NCBI RefSeq assembly: GCF_004328665.1
Contig: NZ_CP019770.1
Span: forward strand, 2,542,001-2,606,000
Direction: 5' to 3'
Source of the DNA: Pseudoalteromonas sp. DL-6
GTDB taxonomy: Bacteria > Pseudomonadota > Gammaproteobacteria > Enterobacterales > Alteromonadaceae
DNA: 64,000 nucleotides
The notes under the pieces are model-generated. The model worked only from the letters and a program-made list of their open reading frames with translations, was not told the DNA's origin and did not search any database. Shown piece by piece: positions 45,412-54,210 of the stretch. Position 1 is the first letter of the stretch. Each line of letters begins with the position of its first letter. The position numbers and the translations under genes were made by a program.

Positions 45412-46386
45412 ATGTTTGTACTAGGCGTAGATATTGGATACTCAAACCTGAAGTTGGCATTTGGCCAATCAGGCAATGAACCGAAAACCATTATTTTGCC
45501 TGCGGGTGCCGGTCCTGCGGATCGTATGCCGGAGCGTATCGGTGGAGGCGAAGATGAAACTTGTTTGTATGTATCTGTCGAAAATGAGCGTTGGGCCGCT
45601 GGTGTGCCTGCTGGACGCCTTCAAGGCTGGGAACGAGAGCTTCACCCGGAATATCCCACCACAAAAACCTATAAGGCGCTTTTTCATGCCGCCTTGTTAA
45701 TGGCTGAAACTGAGTCCATCGATTTGGTTGTCACTGGATTACCGGTTTCCCAGTTTCATGAACCACAACGTAAATCTGACCTTGTGAAGCGTTTAAAAGG
45801 TATCCATCAAGTGACGCCTAAGCGCAGCATCACAGTTCATGATGTCAAAGTGCTGCCGCAGCCTGCCGGTGCCTATATGGATCTGGTTCAAACAGGTGGT
45901 GATTTGGGCTTGATTGAAGAAGGTCGCGTCGTCGTCATAGATCCAGGCTTCTTTTCTGTTGACTGGGTTGCCCTTGAGGCCGGAGAAATTCGCTACAGCT
46001 CATCAGGAACCAGTCTTCAGGCAATGTCCGTGCTACTGGAAACGATTGATAAGCTGATTTCAGAAGATCATGGTGCCAAAGTGGGTATGGATCGACTTGA
46101 AAAAGCCATGAGAACCGGCGACTTGCAGGTGCTGCTATTTGGAGAAAAAGTCGATATTTCACCTTATCTGAATGCTGCCATGAAAAAGGTAGCGCCTGTT
46201 GCTCTTACAGCCATGCGCCAATCCATGCGTGACGAAAGCATCAATGTGGACTTGGTATTGATCGCGGGAGGTGGAGCCTTGGCTTATAAGGAAGCGGCCA
46301 AGGAGATTTTTTCACGAAGCAAGATCATCGTGCCGGAACAGTCTGTTTTGGCGAACGTCCGAGGCTTCTGGTTTTATGGGGCCTGA
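45412..46386 (+). CDS. srpM: ParM/StbA-like actin-family partition ATPase (SrpM)
   Basis: 324 residues of the ParM/Alp actin-like superfamily: the phosphate-1 loop GVDIGYSNLKLAFG at the start, VVTGLPVSQF, the phosphate-2 region VVIDPGFFSVDWVALEAG (D-x-G core) and the adenosine motif LVLIAGGGALAYKEAAKE near the C-terminus. Such filaments push DNA copies apart; SXT/R391 elements carry a ParMRC-type module (srpRMC) that stabilises their circular form. The ATG at 45412 follows an aggaga RBS; a GTG 21 bp upstream is less good. 2 bp before srpR. Confidence 0.85.
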   Translation: MFVLGVDIGYSNLKLAFGQSGNEPKTIILPAGAGPADRMPERIGGGEDETCLYVSVENERWAAGVPAGRLQGWERELHPEYPTTKTYKALFHAALLMAETESIDLVVTGLPVSQFHEPQRKSDLVKRLKGIHQVTPKRSITVHDVKVLPQPAGAYMDLVQTGGDLGLIEEGRVVVIDPGFFSVDWVALEAGEIRYSSSGTSLQAMSVLLETIDKLISEDHGAKVGMDRLEKAMRTGDLQVLLFGEKVDISPYLNAAMKKVAPVALTAMRQSMRDESINVDLVLIAGGGALAYKEAAKEIFSRSKIIVPEQSVLANVRGFWFYGA

Positions 46387-46388
46387 TT

Positions 46389-46658
46389 ATGAGAGTTGTC
46401 GTCAACATTCCCCCAGGGAGCCACCCAGAACTTCTCAAAGAATTGGAAAAGACGCCACCACGGGAACGTGCTGAGCGTCTGCGGATGCTGGCCACCTTTG
46501 GATTAATTCACATGAGCCACCCCAATCTATCCACGACATCTGTACCGGTGGATGGCTATGCACCAGATGGTGAAGTTACTTCTATGAGTACAGCGCCAGA
46601 ACCCAAAGCAGAATCACGTAAACAATCATTAAAATCAAAACTAGGGCTGGGCTTATAA
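46389..46658 (+). CDS. srpR: Small partition adaptor-like protein (SrpR)
   Basis: 89 residues. The N-terminal half is structured (VNIPPGSHPELLKELEKTPP, RERAERLRMLATFGLIHM), the C-terminal half disordered and basic at the end (SRKQSLKSKLGLGL). Size, charge and position right after the ParM-like gene fit the ParR adaptor that binds the centromere repeats. It starts 2 bp after srpM and ends 1 bp before int, so the three are one transcript. Confidence 0.7.
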   Translation: MRVVVNIPPGSHPELLKELEKTPPRERAERLRMLATFGLIHMSHPNLSTTSVPVDGYAPDGEVTSMSTAPEPKAESRKQSLKSKLGLGL

Positions 46659-46659
46659 T

Positions 46660-47901
46660 ATGGCGTTATCAGTTAGCTGGCTCGATGCCAGGTTAAATAA
46701 AGAAGCAAAAGAAACCGTAGTAAAAGCCGACCGAGATGGGCTAAGTGCTCGGGTATCGCCTAAGGGCAAAATTGTTTTTCAGTTTCGTTATCGTTTCGAT
46801 AGCAAGCAACAGCGGGTAGACATAGGTACTTACCCACTTATGAAGCTTGCTGAAGCCAGGAATGAACTGGATAGGTTAAGGGCAGTACTTGATCAAGGCA
46901 GAAACCCCAAGCTCTACCTACAGCAAGAACGAGCCAAGTATTCTGCCAATCAAAGCTTCGAATCGATTTTTCGAGACTGGATAGACTCTGCTGGTAAGCA
47001 ATGGCTAAAGGAGAAAACGTGGCACTACCAAAAACGCAGCAGTGAAATATATTTGCTACCCCGACTTGGCAAGTATCCATTAACTGACATTAATGAATTG
47101 TCCTTGCGAAACTGTCTTCGTGAAGTTTCGGCGTCATCCCCTTCAAACACAGAACGCCTAGTGTCTGTACTGCATAAGTTCTATGACTGGCTGATTGATG
47201 AACAAATCTTGGAAGTTAACGCTGCTGCTGGGATCACAGCAAAAAAAGTCGGCGGTAAGAAAGGCAAACGAACTCGGGTGCTAAATGATAACGAGATCAG
47301 GATACTTTGGCGCTATTTGCACGAGTCAAAAATCACTGAGAAGAACCGCATCTACATAAAACTGCTTCTGCTATTGGGCGGTCGCAAGGGTGAACTCATT
47401 CAAGCTGAAAAGCATCACTTTGATTTGCAATCTGCAATGTGGACAGTGCCCATAGAGATCCGCAAACAAGGTGAGAAAATTGGAGCGCCGATCATGCGGC
47501 CATTGATTAAACCAGCTATCGAGCTGATTGAACTTGCGATGCATATGAGTAAATCAACTTACCTATTTCCCGCGAACGGACAGGAAGAACTTGCCACAAA
47601 TGGCTTTGATACCACTATCCCTAACAACGTAAAGATCTGGGCTCGCAGATCGCTTGGTGTTGAGATGGAACATTGGTCTATGCATGATCTTCGCAGAACG
47701 ATGCGTACGCGAATGTCGGCCATCACGACGCAAGAAGTTGCAGAGTTGATGATTGGCCACAGCAAAAAAGGATTGGATGCTATCTACAACCAATATCAGT
47801 ACCTGGATGAAATACGTCATGCTTACGACGTTTGGTATCAACAGCTAGAGACTATCATCGAGCCGACAGGCTTTCCATTCAATTGGTGTTTTGGACAATA
47901 A
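46660..47901 (+). CDS. int: Tyrosine recombinase (ICE integrase)
   Basis: 413 residues. An N-terminal arm-binding domain of the DUF4102/P4-integrase type (LSARVSPKGKIVFQFRYRFD, VDIGTYPLMKLAEARNEL), a SAM-like core-binding domain, and the catalytic domain with Arg242 (LGGRKGEL), His342-x-x-Arg345 (MHDLRRTMRTRM), His367 (IGHSKKG) and the nucleophile Tyr376 or 379. SXT-family Int inserts the element into prfC, which agrees with the prfC junction 2.7 kb to the right. The start abuts srpR. It converges on the xis-like gene, whose end is 17 bp past the int stop. Confidence 0.93.
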   Translation: MALSVSWLDARLNKEAKETVVKADRDGLSARVSPKGKIVFQFRYRFDSKQQRVDIGTYPLMKLAEARNELDRLRAVLDQGRNPKLYLQQERAKYSANQSFESIFRDWIDSAGKQWLKEKTWHYQKRSSEIYLLPRLGKYPLTDINELSLRNCLREVSASSPSNTERLVSVLHKFYDWLIDEQILEVNAAAGITAKKVGGKKGKRTRVLNDNEIRILWRYLHESKITEKNRIYIKLLLLLGGRKGELIQAEKHHFDLQSAMWTVPIEIRKQGEKIGAPIMRPLIKPAIELIELAMHMSKSTYLFPANGQEELATNGFDTTIPNNVKIWARRSLGVEMEHWSMHDLRRTMRTRMSAITTQEVAELMIGHSKKGLDAIYNQYQYLDEIRHAYDVWYQQLETIIEPTGFPFNWCFGQ

Positions 47902-47917
47902 AATAAAAGAAAGAGGC

Positions 47918-48112
47918 TCAGTCCTCTTTCTTTTCATACTCTTCCAGATCTTCAATGTGCCACAGCTTGTTTCGTGTATATCGGTTGATGCGCGGTTGCG
48001 GCAAGCTGCCATCCTTTATTCTTCGCCAGAGCGTCGTATAACTAATATGGTAACGAGCCATCACTTCGTAAGACGTTAAAAAAGGGGTTACTTGGTGCGC
48101 TACTGCTGTCAT
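47918..48112 (-). CDS. xis: AlpA/Xis-like excisionase (MerR-type HTH)
   Basis: About 64 residues from the ATG at 48112, chosen because ggag lies 8 bp upstream; two ATGs further out have no RBS at proper spacing. LTSYEVMARYHISYTTLWRR and IKDGSLPQPRINRYTRNKLW form the winged-helix of AlpA/Xis recombination directionality factors. Its 3' end faces int. In SXT, a small Xis is encoded next to and opposite int and drives excision. Function is by family and position. Confidence 0.8.
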   Translation of the reverse strand: MTAVAHQVTPFLTSYEVMARYHISYTTLWRRIKDGSLPQPRINRYTRNKLWHIEDLEEYEKKED

Positions 48113-48251
48113 CTGCATTCTCCTGAAAATCAATGTAAAGCTATCATCGCCTGATTCATCAATTGTTGATGGTCAGAAAGATGCATGATCTGTTCAGAAG
48201 ATCAGCCTGTTGAAAACATTGGTATCACTATTCAGTTTACCAAATTTCCAG

Positions 48252-48274
48252 TTTACGGCGCAAAGCGCCGTAAA
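48252..48274. repeat. 10-bp stem hairpin between hipA and xis
   Basis: tttacggcgc / gcgccgtaaa with a 3-nt loop lies about 70 bp past the hipA stop on its strand and upstream of xis. It could terminate hipBA, although no T-run follows, or bind a regulator of xis. The rest of 48134-48342 is non-coding. Confidence 0.45.
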
Positions 48275-48342
48275 ACCACGTGAAGTTAAACCATCTTTAC
48301 GAAAACATCGATATGCACATGCACGCTCTGACTACTAGGAAT

Positions 48343-49557
48343 TCAGCGTAGCGCAATGCTTCGTAAGTGTGTTTCGATGGCTTCAATCACTGACTTAGTA
48401 AGGGGTAAATGCGCTTTTTCTTTCGCCCATACCTCATGGAAGCCTGCTACAGTTTGCTTTGCGGTATCTAACACCAATTTTTCTGGCAACATGGCTTTAG
48501 CCGCTAAGTGTGATAGCTCATCCAGCGTGAAATCGATGAATTTCTTGCTACGGCTAACCTTCAGCGACGCACTATCATCTGGGATATAAGGAATGGTTGA
48601 AACAAAGTCATAAGCAGGTGCAATAGACGCTGTGCGCTTATCTTTGTAGATCACAGACCAATTCTTTAAATGCATATCGGCATTTCCAATTAGAGTATTG
48701 AACACCAATCGGCGAGTAAATTCTGCAATGTCTTCGTCTTTCCCTTCAATGCCGATAACCTGAGCAATATTCCGCATACTGGCTTTTTTGTATTTATCTT
48801 GAGGATAGATGCCAAACACTTGCGCAAAGTCCTCAATGTGCACGGCTTGACCATCTGCACGGTCAAAACGCTTGATAACAAACGCACTGTCACCAAATTT
48901 GCCAATGCCATTTGGGATATTAGCAATCCGATTAATAGGGAGTAGTTGCGTTTCTGGCACGTCCATTCCCAACATTCGAGCCAGTTCCATCATTGAATAT
49001 TCATTTTCTGGCACAGCTTCAAATCGAGACGACGGCAATTTAACAATCCAAGAACCACCTTGACCGGTTGCTGGGATCGTCAAACCACCATTTGCCTGTT
49101 GTACGGCAGAAAACTTCAACTGCACTCCCGCCAATGAAAAACGCATTGGTCCATCCGTCTTCGTTTCATCTTCTATGTCTTGATGTACATTAGGTGGTAA
49201 GGCTTCACCATCCGCAGACTCAACCGTGATCGCGCCGGCCAGATCCCGCCCCAGAACCCACAATAGAAAAAACTCCCGCGCTGAATTAACACCGGCACGC
49301 TCTGCCAGGTAATTACGCATGGTTTCTTCTGGCAAAAGGTTAGAGAAAAACGGGGTTAACTTAGTTTGGGTCGGTTTGAAGCTAGCCAGCAGGCCACCTA
49401 GCGAATCTTTAAAGCCCAGTCCTAACACAGGACGCGATTCGTCATGAATGTACGAGTCCATAAAGGCAAAAAGCGTTCTGTCATTGCCCACGTTGGTGAT
49501 CGTTGCAATGGGTTCACCATACAGCAAAACGTTGAGCGTAGAGACATGGTTAGTCAT
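48343..49557 (-). CDS. hipA: HipA-family kinase toxin
   Basis: 404 residues with the HipA domains: N-terminal HipA_1 (LNVLLYGEPIATITNVGNDR), the G-rich loop and ATP-site Lys (GGSWIVKLPSSRFEAVPENE), IKRFDRADGQAVHIEDFAQV, and the catalytic NTLIGNADMHLKNWSVIYKD (the H-x-K-N core) with APAYDF as the metal-binding Asp. HipA-type kinases phosphorylate translation factors such as glutamyl-tRNA synthetase and induce persistence. Full length. The start overlaps hipB by 8 bp. It lies between xis and the ICE end, so it is a stabilisation module of the element. Confidence 0.92.
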   Translation of the reverse strand: MTNHVSTLNVLLYGEPIATITNVGNDRTLFAFMDSYIHDESRPVLGLGFKDSLGGLLASFKPTQTKLTPFFSNLLPEETMRNYLAERAGVNSAREFFLLWVLGRDLAGAITVESADGEALPPNVHQDIEDETKTDGPMRFSLAGVQLKFSAVQQANGGLTIPATGQGGSWIVKLPSSRFEAVPENEYSMMELARMLGMDVPETQLLPINRIANIPNGIGKFGDSAFVIKRFDRADGQAVHIEDFAQVFGIYPQDKYKKASMRNIAQVIGIEGKDEDIAEFTRRLVFNTLIGNADMHLKNWSVIYKDKRTASIAPAYDFVSTIPYIPDDSASLKVSRSKKFIDFTLDELSHLAAKAMLPEKLVLDTAKQTVAGFHEVWAKEKAHLPLTKSVIEAIETHLRSIALR

Positions 49558-49870
49558 CGTAATCTTCCTCTAACTGATATGCGGGCAACATTGGCTCACC
49601 CTCGTCGCTGATGCCATTAATACCTTGACCACTTCGAATAATTGACTTGATGGCAGGTACAGATTTTTTTGGCGCAACAAATAACTCTAGGTCGAGTACA
49701 CGGGCAAGAGCAATCAAACTGGATATTCTTAAATCAACACTGCCTGACTCGATTTTCGATATATGGCTTTGAGGCACACCCGAACGCGCGCTTAACTCTC
49801 TCTGGCTAAACCCCTTTCGTACCCGAGCTTCTCGAAGACTTTCTAGTATCTGCTCTGTTACATAGCTCAT
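49550..49870 (-). CDS. hipB: HipB-like XRE antitoxin
   Basis: 106 residues. A Cro/C1 HTH fills residues 8-62 (ARVRKGFSQRELSARSGVPQ, SHISKIESGSVDLRISSLIA), then a linker and an acidic tail (EGEPMLPAYQLEEDYDD) that is likely the HipA-binding or disordered part. It neutralises HipA and represses the operon. Overlaps the hipA start. No obvious TATCC operator pair is seen upstream. Confidence 0.88.
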   Translation of the reverse strand: MSYVTEQILESLREARVRKGFSQRELSARSGVPQSHISKIESGSVDLRISSLIALARVLDLELFVAPKKSVPAIKSIIRSGQGINGISDEGEPMLPAYQLEEDYDD

Positions 49871-50163
49871 TTCGATAGGCCTTAATGCATCACTTAAGAA
49901 TAATTATGCACAAAAACATATCACAGTAACTCAAAGAACACAAATTCGATTATCTACTACATATCAATAACCATGAACTGATACACAATTACATATAAGT
50001 AGATGGAGATTTTTGTCATCGACAAAAGAGAGATACTCTAGCTGATAATCGCGAACTGACACATCAAACTCCCTAAGTGCTTTTATCGCTCAGTCCTTAT
50101 ACAACAAGGGCTACAGAACAACTCGCGTCAAATAGCCGAAGGATAAGTGCAACAAAAAGGAAG

Positions 50164-50522
50164 TTTGTACACAGTCACAGGAAATTTTGTACACACAGGC
50201 CGAAAAACAAGTGCAAAATGATGGTGTAAACAGCAACTAAATTTGAAGGTAAGTCTGATATCTCAATTAGAAATAACCGTATTGGTTCGCTTCAAGCATA
50301 TTCAAAAATAAATGCCAAAGCAAAAATCACACCAAGAATAAACCCATTCATTAAATTTTGTAATTTGGTACAGAAGAAAACATTTACCAAAAAAAGAGAC
50401 TCTTTTTAACGGTAGTACTTTTTACGTAAAACCCAGTAACCACAAGGCCTACAGCCAGATTTGTGTCATGGAATGTTCGCCAATGGCCTCTAAAACGGAA
50501 TTTGTACTCAAGTTTGTACACA
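50164..50522. repeat. Direct repeats of tttgtacaca near the ICE end
   Basis: tttgtacaca occurs at 50164-50173, 50186-50195 and 50513-50522, and tttgtactca at 50501-50510. The first two start 22 bp apart (two helical turns) and the last two 12 bp apart. They lie in the gene-free 49871-50635 interval next to the insertion site, where arm-type binding sites for a tyrosine integrase or Xis are expected. The repeats are seen; the role is inferred. Nothing else is recognisable in the interval. Confidence 0.5.
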
Positions 50523-50635
50523 CTTTCCGAGGTTACGCTTGAACATAATTGAAAAGCAAAGAAACGAGAAAAAGACAAAAAGCCTTTAAATTCAGTACGT
50601 AGAGATGTGATTGTGGTGTGCAATGAAAGGTGGTT

Positions 50636-50728
50636 TTATGCGTTGAAAGGCTGGGCGGCATCAGGATGCGAGATGATCGCAAAGGTACGGCGTTTATTAA
50701 TTTCGCTAAGGAGATTTTGGTCTGCCAT
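50636..50728 (-). pseudogene. prfC: 5' end of prfC (release factor RF3) cut by ICE insertion
   Basis: The ATG at 50728 opens a frame of 30 codons. Residues 12-24 are KRRTFAIISHPDA, the conserved RF3 N-terminus up to the first residues of the GTPase P-loop (normally followed by GKTT). After that the sequence becomes AQPFNA and stops. The break inside the P-loop codons is the SXT/R391 insertion point. The rest of prfC should lie beyond the left edge, restarted by ICE-encoded 5' sequence. It lies next to rimI and holD, the usual chromosomal neighbours. Confidence 0.92.
50657..50673. other. Attachment site junction (ICE-prfC)
   Basis: This is where prfC codons give way to ICE sequence on the minus strand (ggcatcaggatgcgaga). 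SXT-type att cores are about 17 bp and fall on the SHPDAG codons of prfC. The exact core cannot be fixed without the other junction, which is outside the window. Confidence 0.75.
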
Positions 50729-50772
50729 TAAAAAGGTTCTTTTAGTTGATATACGGATGTATTTATATTTTA

Positions 50773-50825
50773 GTATGCTGAGCTTTTAAGGCTAAAAACA
50801 AGCCAACCTCGAAAGCTCAACATAC
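50773..50825. promoter_or_regulatory. Inverted repeat in the prfC-sensor kinase intergenic region
   Basis: gtatgctgagcttt (50773-50786) and aaagctcaacatac (50812-50825) pair over 14 bp with one mismatch around a 25-nt loop. It lies 45-97 bp upstream of the prfC start and 250 bp before the divergent kinase gene. It may be a transcript-end hairpin or operator; 50826-51065 shows no gene. Confidence 0.4.
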
Positions 50826-51075
50826 CCCAACAAGAACCCAAATTAGCTCTTGTGACGCTATCCGTTAAGTTAATCGTAATTGAAGACTATTTTCGCTGAT
50901 CTTGGCGCTATAAACAATCAATGGTTGGTTATTAACGGATCTTTTTTAACTTTGGTATTTTCAGCGATTATTAACAATAACGCTATAAATTGCCCACTAA
51001 CTTAACACCAAGCTTGAGTAATAGTGCTGTAAATCATATTATTGTTCGATTACATGGAGGATTTGATGTTGGGTA

Positions 51076-53733
51076 ATGAAAACCAGTAAGCTAAGTATTC
51101 GATTATTATGGTATATAACTCCACTGGTTATACTGCCGTTGTTATTTTTAGGCGGGTTCACGCTCACTAATGTAACCAACTCTACGCAAAAACAAGCTGA
51201 CTTGATCATGAGTCGCTTTGTAGAGCAGCAACAACAAAAAGTATTCAACTATATTGATTCCTTTCATGCAACGGCCAAGTTACTCTCTGCCTCACCCGTG
51301 CTGAGTGACTTTTTAGCTAAAGATTTATTTGAAGACGCCAGCTATACGTATCGTCTTGGTGCACTAATGGACGTATTTGCTAGTTATAGTGAAGCCTACC
51401 CTGACATTATTAGCATAAATTTAGTCTCAAAAACCGGTGAAAGTGATGCCTATTACTCCAGTAATTTAACCGTAGCGCCCAAGTCATACCCATTTTTTGA
51501 TCAAGTTATACAAAGTAATTTAAGCCAACAACAGTTTATGGTGCAAAAAGAAGATGGCACCACCAACTTATACTTTGTGCAACGCATATACAGTGTCGAC
51601 TATTATCTAAAACGCCCACAGCAACTCGGTTTTATTGTGCTTAAGGTCGACCCTTCAATTTTAAACACCAGTATTTTAGAAGCGCCTTATAACAACACCT
51701 TAAATTTGTTACTGGCCAGTGATGGTAAAATTTTATTTAGCTCTGATTATAAAATGCGCGGCCACTATGTTAGTGAGTATGAACTAAATAAAATTAACGA
51801 CTTAGCGGATATAGGTAGCTTATCAACCATTGAGCTTTCAAGTGTTGATAAAATAGAGCGACTGATTTTTGCAGCTCAAATGAGTGGCGGCTACTATTAT
51901 GTGTCGACTATTCCTAAAGCGGTGTTATATCAATCGGGCAAAGCAATTAGTGTGATCACCGGGCTAATTGTAATTATTTCCGTGATCACCCTACCAATCT
52001 TAATTTTTATTGTGGTGCGTAATTTACTACTTAACCCAATAGAATTACTAGGTGAAGCAAGTCATCGTGTTGGTGATGGCGACCTCTCAGTCACACTGCC
52101 CGCTTATACTACGGATGAAGTAGGGATACTGTTTAACGACTTTAATCACATGATTAACCAAATTAAGCATTACCAACAGCAACTAGAAGAATATAAGCAT
52201 CACTTAGAAGACAAAGTAGAGAGCCGTACTAAGGCACTTGAGTCGATGAACAGCAAGCTTGAAACCGCTATTGCCCAAGCAGAACAAGCAAACCAGCTTA
52301 AAAGCCGATTTTTAGCTAATATGAGCCATGAAATTCGCACACCGCTCACCGCCATTATGGGGTTTACAGAGCAACTACTGCATAGCGAAAAACCAACCAA
52401 TGACAAACACCATTTAGGCACTATTTTACGTAACTCAAAGCACTTATTAGAGCTTATTAATAACATTCTTGATCTATCAAAAATTGAAGCCGAAAAGCTC
52501 GCGGTTGAACAAACGCCGTTAAATGTTGTGCAGCTTATCCATGATGTTGAATCAATTATTAAGCCTTTAGCACAAGAGAAACAGTTATTATTTAAAATTA
52601 ATTATGCATTTCCGCTACCACATACCATAAATAGTGATATAACTCGTTTAAAACAAATACTCATTAATATTGCCAGTAACGCGGTTAAATTTACTGAGCA
52701 AGGCCAAGTTACAATAACCGCTAAATACCAAGCACCAAAAACACTTACCTTTGTTATAGAAGATACCGGTATTGGTATGTCTGCAAACCAAATAAGCCGA
52801 TTATTTACGCCATTTGAACAGGCCGATGCTACTACCACACGTCGGTTTGGAGGTACGGGATTAGGGCTGTGTATTTCAAAGAATCTAGCTCAGTTACTCG
52901 GTGGTGATGTCAGCGTAACCAGTGAAGTGGGTGTGGGCAGTTGCTTTACTATCGATATAGACTGTCATTTGAGTAATGGCTTAGGTAATAACTTATTGTT
53001 AACCGAGCATTCCCAACTTACACCAGAAAAAGATCCGCAGCTGTCTTTTGCAACCAACAGCTTTGATGCGCATATTTTGGTCGCAGAAGATAACCCCGAT
53101 AATCAGTTATTGATTAAATTACTATTACAAACATGGGGGTTAGAGCCCGATATAGCCAACAATGGTGCACAAGCCGTAGAAATGGCATTGGTGAACGACT
53201 ATCAGCTTATAATCATGGATATGCAAATGCCGGTTATGGGCGGCTTAGAAGCAACTAAAATGCTTAGAGATGCCGCCTACGATGGCCCTATTATCGCCCT
53301 GACCGCGAATGTAATGAATCATGATATTGATACTTACCTTGAAGCAGGCTGTGATAAAGCGCTGGGTAAACCCATTGATAAAGACGCACTGGAAAATGTA
53401 TTAGTTAGCTATTTACACCTTGAACGTGATAACCAAAACAAGTGGGATAGCTTATTAAAGAGTGAAAAGTTTCAGCAAATAAATGCTAATTATTTGGCAA
53501 GTTTACCTGATTATTTACAACAGATAAAAACCCTATATAACAGCCGGGACTGTGAGACATTACGCGCCCTTGCTCACAGTATTAAAGGCAGTGCTGGTTG
53601 TTTTAACTTTGATGACATTTACCATAGCGCCTCAGCCGTTGAACACAGCTTAAAAGGCAATGATATGCCACAAAGAGAAAAGTGCGTTGCAGAACTTATT
53701 GCCGCAATAGAGCAAGCCATTGCTAATAAGTAA
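51076..53733 (+). CDS. Hybrid sensor histidine kinase (dCache-HAMP-HisKA-HATPase-REC-HPt)
   Basis: 885 residues. Two transmembrane helices (about 12-32 and 283-306) enclose a ~250-residue extracytoplasmic sensor of the dCache type (ALMDVFASYSEAYPDIISIN). Then come HAMP (RNLLLNPIELLGEASHRVGD), a coiled coil, HisKA with His418 (NMSHEIRTPLTAI), HATPase (NIASNAVKFTEQG; EDTGIGM; FGGTGLGLCIS), a receiver with Asp715 (LIIMDMQMPVMGG) and a C-terminal HPt with His834 (LAHSIKGSAGCF). All phosphorelay residues are present. No response regulator gene is adjacent, so the output partner is encoded elsewhere. A ggagg lies 16 bp upstream; a seven-codon frame (51066-51089) overlaps the start. It is chromosomal, divergent from prfC. 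Confidence 0.92.
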   Translation: MKTSKLSIRLLWYITPLVILPLLFLGGFTLTNVTNSTQKQADLIMSRFVEQQQQKVFNYIDSFHATAKLLSASPVLSDFLAKDLFEDASYTYRLGALMDVFASYSEAYPDIISINLVSKTGESDAYYSSNLTVAPKSYPFFDQVIQSNLSQQQFMVQKEDGTTNLYFVQRIYSVDYYLKRPQQLGFIVLKVDPSILNTSILEAPYNNTLNLLLASDGKILFSSDYKMRGHYVSEYELNKINDLADIGSLSTIELSSVDKIERLIFAAQMSGGYYYVSTIPKAVLYQSGKAISVITGLIVIISVITLPILIFIVVRNLLLNPIELLGEASHRVGDGDLSVTLPAYTTDEVGILFNDFNHMINQIKHYQQQLEEYKHHLEDKVESRTKALESMNSKLETAIAQAEQANQLKSRFLANMSHEIRTPLTAIMGFTEQLLHSEKPTNDKHHLGTILRNSKHLLELINNILDLSKIEAEKLAVEQTPLNVVQLIHDVESIIKPLAQEKQLLFKINYAFPLPHTINSDITRLKQILINIASNAVKFTEQGQVTITAKYQAPKTLTFVIEDTGIGMSANQISRLFTPFEQADATTTRRFGGTGLGLCISKNLAQLLGGDVSVTSEVGVGSCFTIDIDCHLSNGLGNNLLLTEHSQLTPEKDPQLSFATNSFDAHILVAEDNPDNQLLIKLLLQTWGLEPDIANNGAQAVEMALVNDYQLIIMDMQMPVMGGLEATKMLRDAAYDGPIIALTANVMNHDIDTYLEAGCDKALGKPIDKDALENVLVSYLHLERDNQNKWDSLLKSEKFQQINANYLASLPDYLQQIKTLYNSRDCETLRALAHSIKGSAGCFNFDDIYHSASAVEHSLKGNDMPQREKCVAELIAAIEQAIANK

Positions 53734-53736
53734 TCC

Positions 53737-54210
53737 TTAAAAATTTAAACCCAGTGCCATGCCCATTAAAATCGCGTCTTCAAAGCCGTTTTTATTGGGT
53801 GCATCACTGGGGTAATAATTTTTACGCACTGACATTTCAATAAAGCCTGCACGTTCATACAAAGCAATCGCCCGCGTATTAGACTCTCGCACTTCTAAAA
53901 ATAAGTTTTCAGCGCTTTGTTGCTCACCGTTCGCTATAAACTGCGTTAATAACTGCTGAGCAAACCCTTTCCCCTGAAAGCTCGGAGCAACACAAATATC
54001 CATTAAGGTAAAATCGGGTCCTGCTTTTTCACCAATGTAAAAACCTATCATTTGCTCGTCATCGAACGCGGCTAAATTAAAATAGCGGCCCTGCAAACAC
54101 GACTGCATTGTTTTTAATGTCCAAGGGTGAGTATGGCAGGAGGTTTCAATAGCCATAAGCTCATTGATATTCTCATCACTAACCGACTTAAAGTGTATCA
54201 AGGTGTTCAC
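53737..54210 (-). CDS. rimI: Ribosomal-protein S18 alanine N-acetyltransferase RimI
   Basis: 157 residues, GNAT fold. MAIETSCHTHPWTLKTMQSC at the N-terminus and the acetyl-CoA loop APSFQGKGFAQQLLTQFI (Q-G-K-G-F-A), then NLFLEVRESNTRAIALYERA and IEMSVRKNYYP, the RimI signature. It acetylates the N-terminus of S18. The start overlaps holD by 23 bp; the holD-rimI-prfC order matches many gammaproteobacteria. It converges on the kinase gene, 3 bp apart. Confidence 0.92.
   Translation of the reverse strand: MNTLIHFKSVSDENINELMAIETSCHTHPWTLKTMQSCLQGRYFNLAAFDDEQMIGFYIGEKAGPDFTLMDICVAPSFQGKGFAQQLLTQFIANGEQQSAENLFLEVRESNTRAIALYERAGFIEMSVRKNYYPSDAPNKNGFEDAILMGMALGLNF

Noticed and set aside
50607..50789. 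Plus-strand 60-codon open frame near the ICE end
   Set aside because: It is antisense to the prfC 5' fragment, which explains this DNA better.
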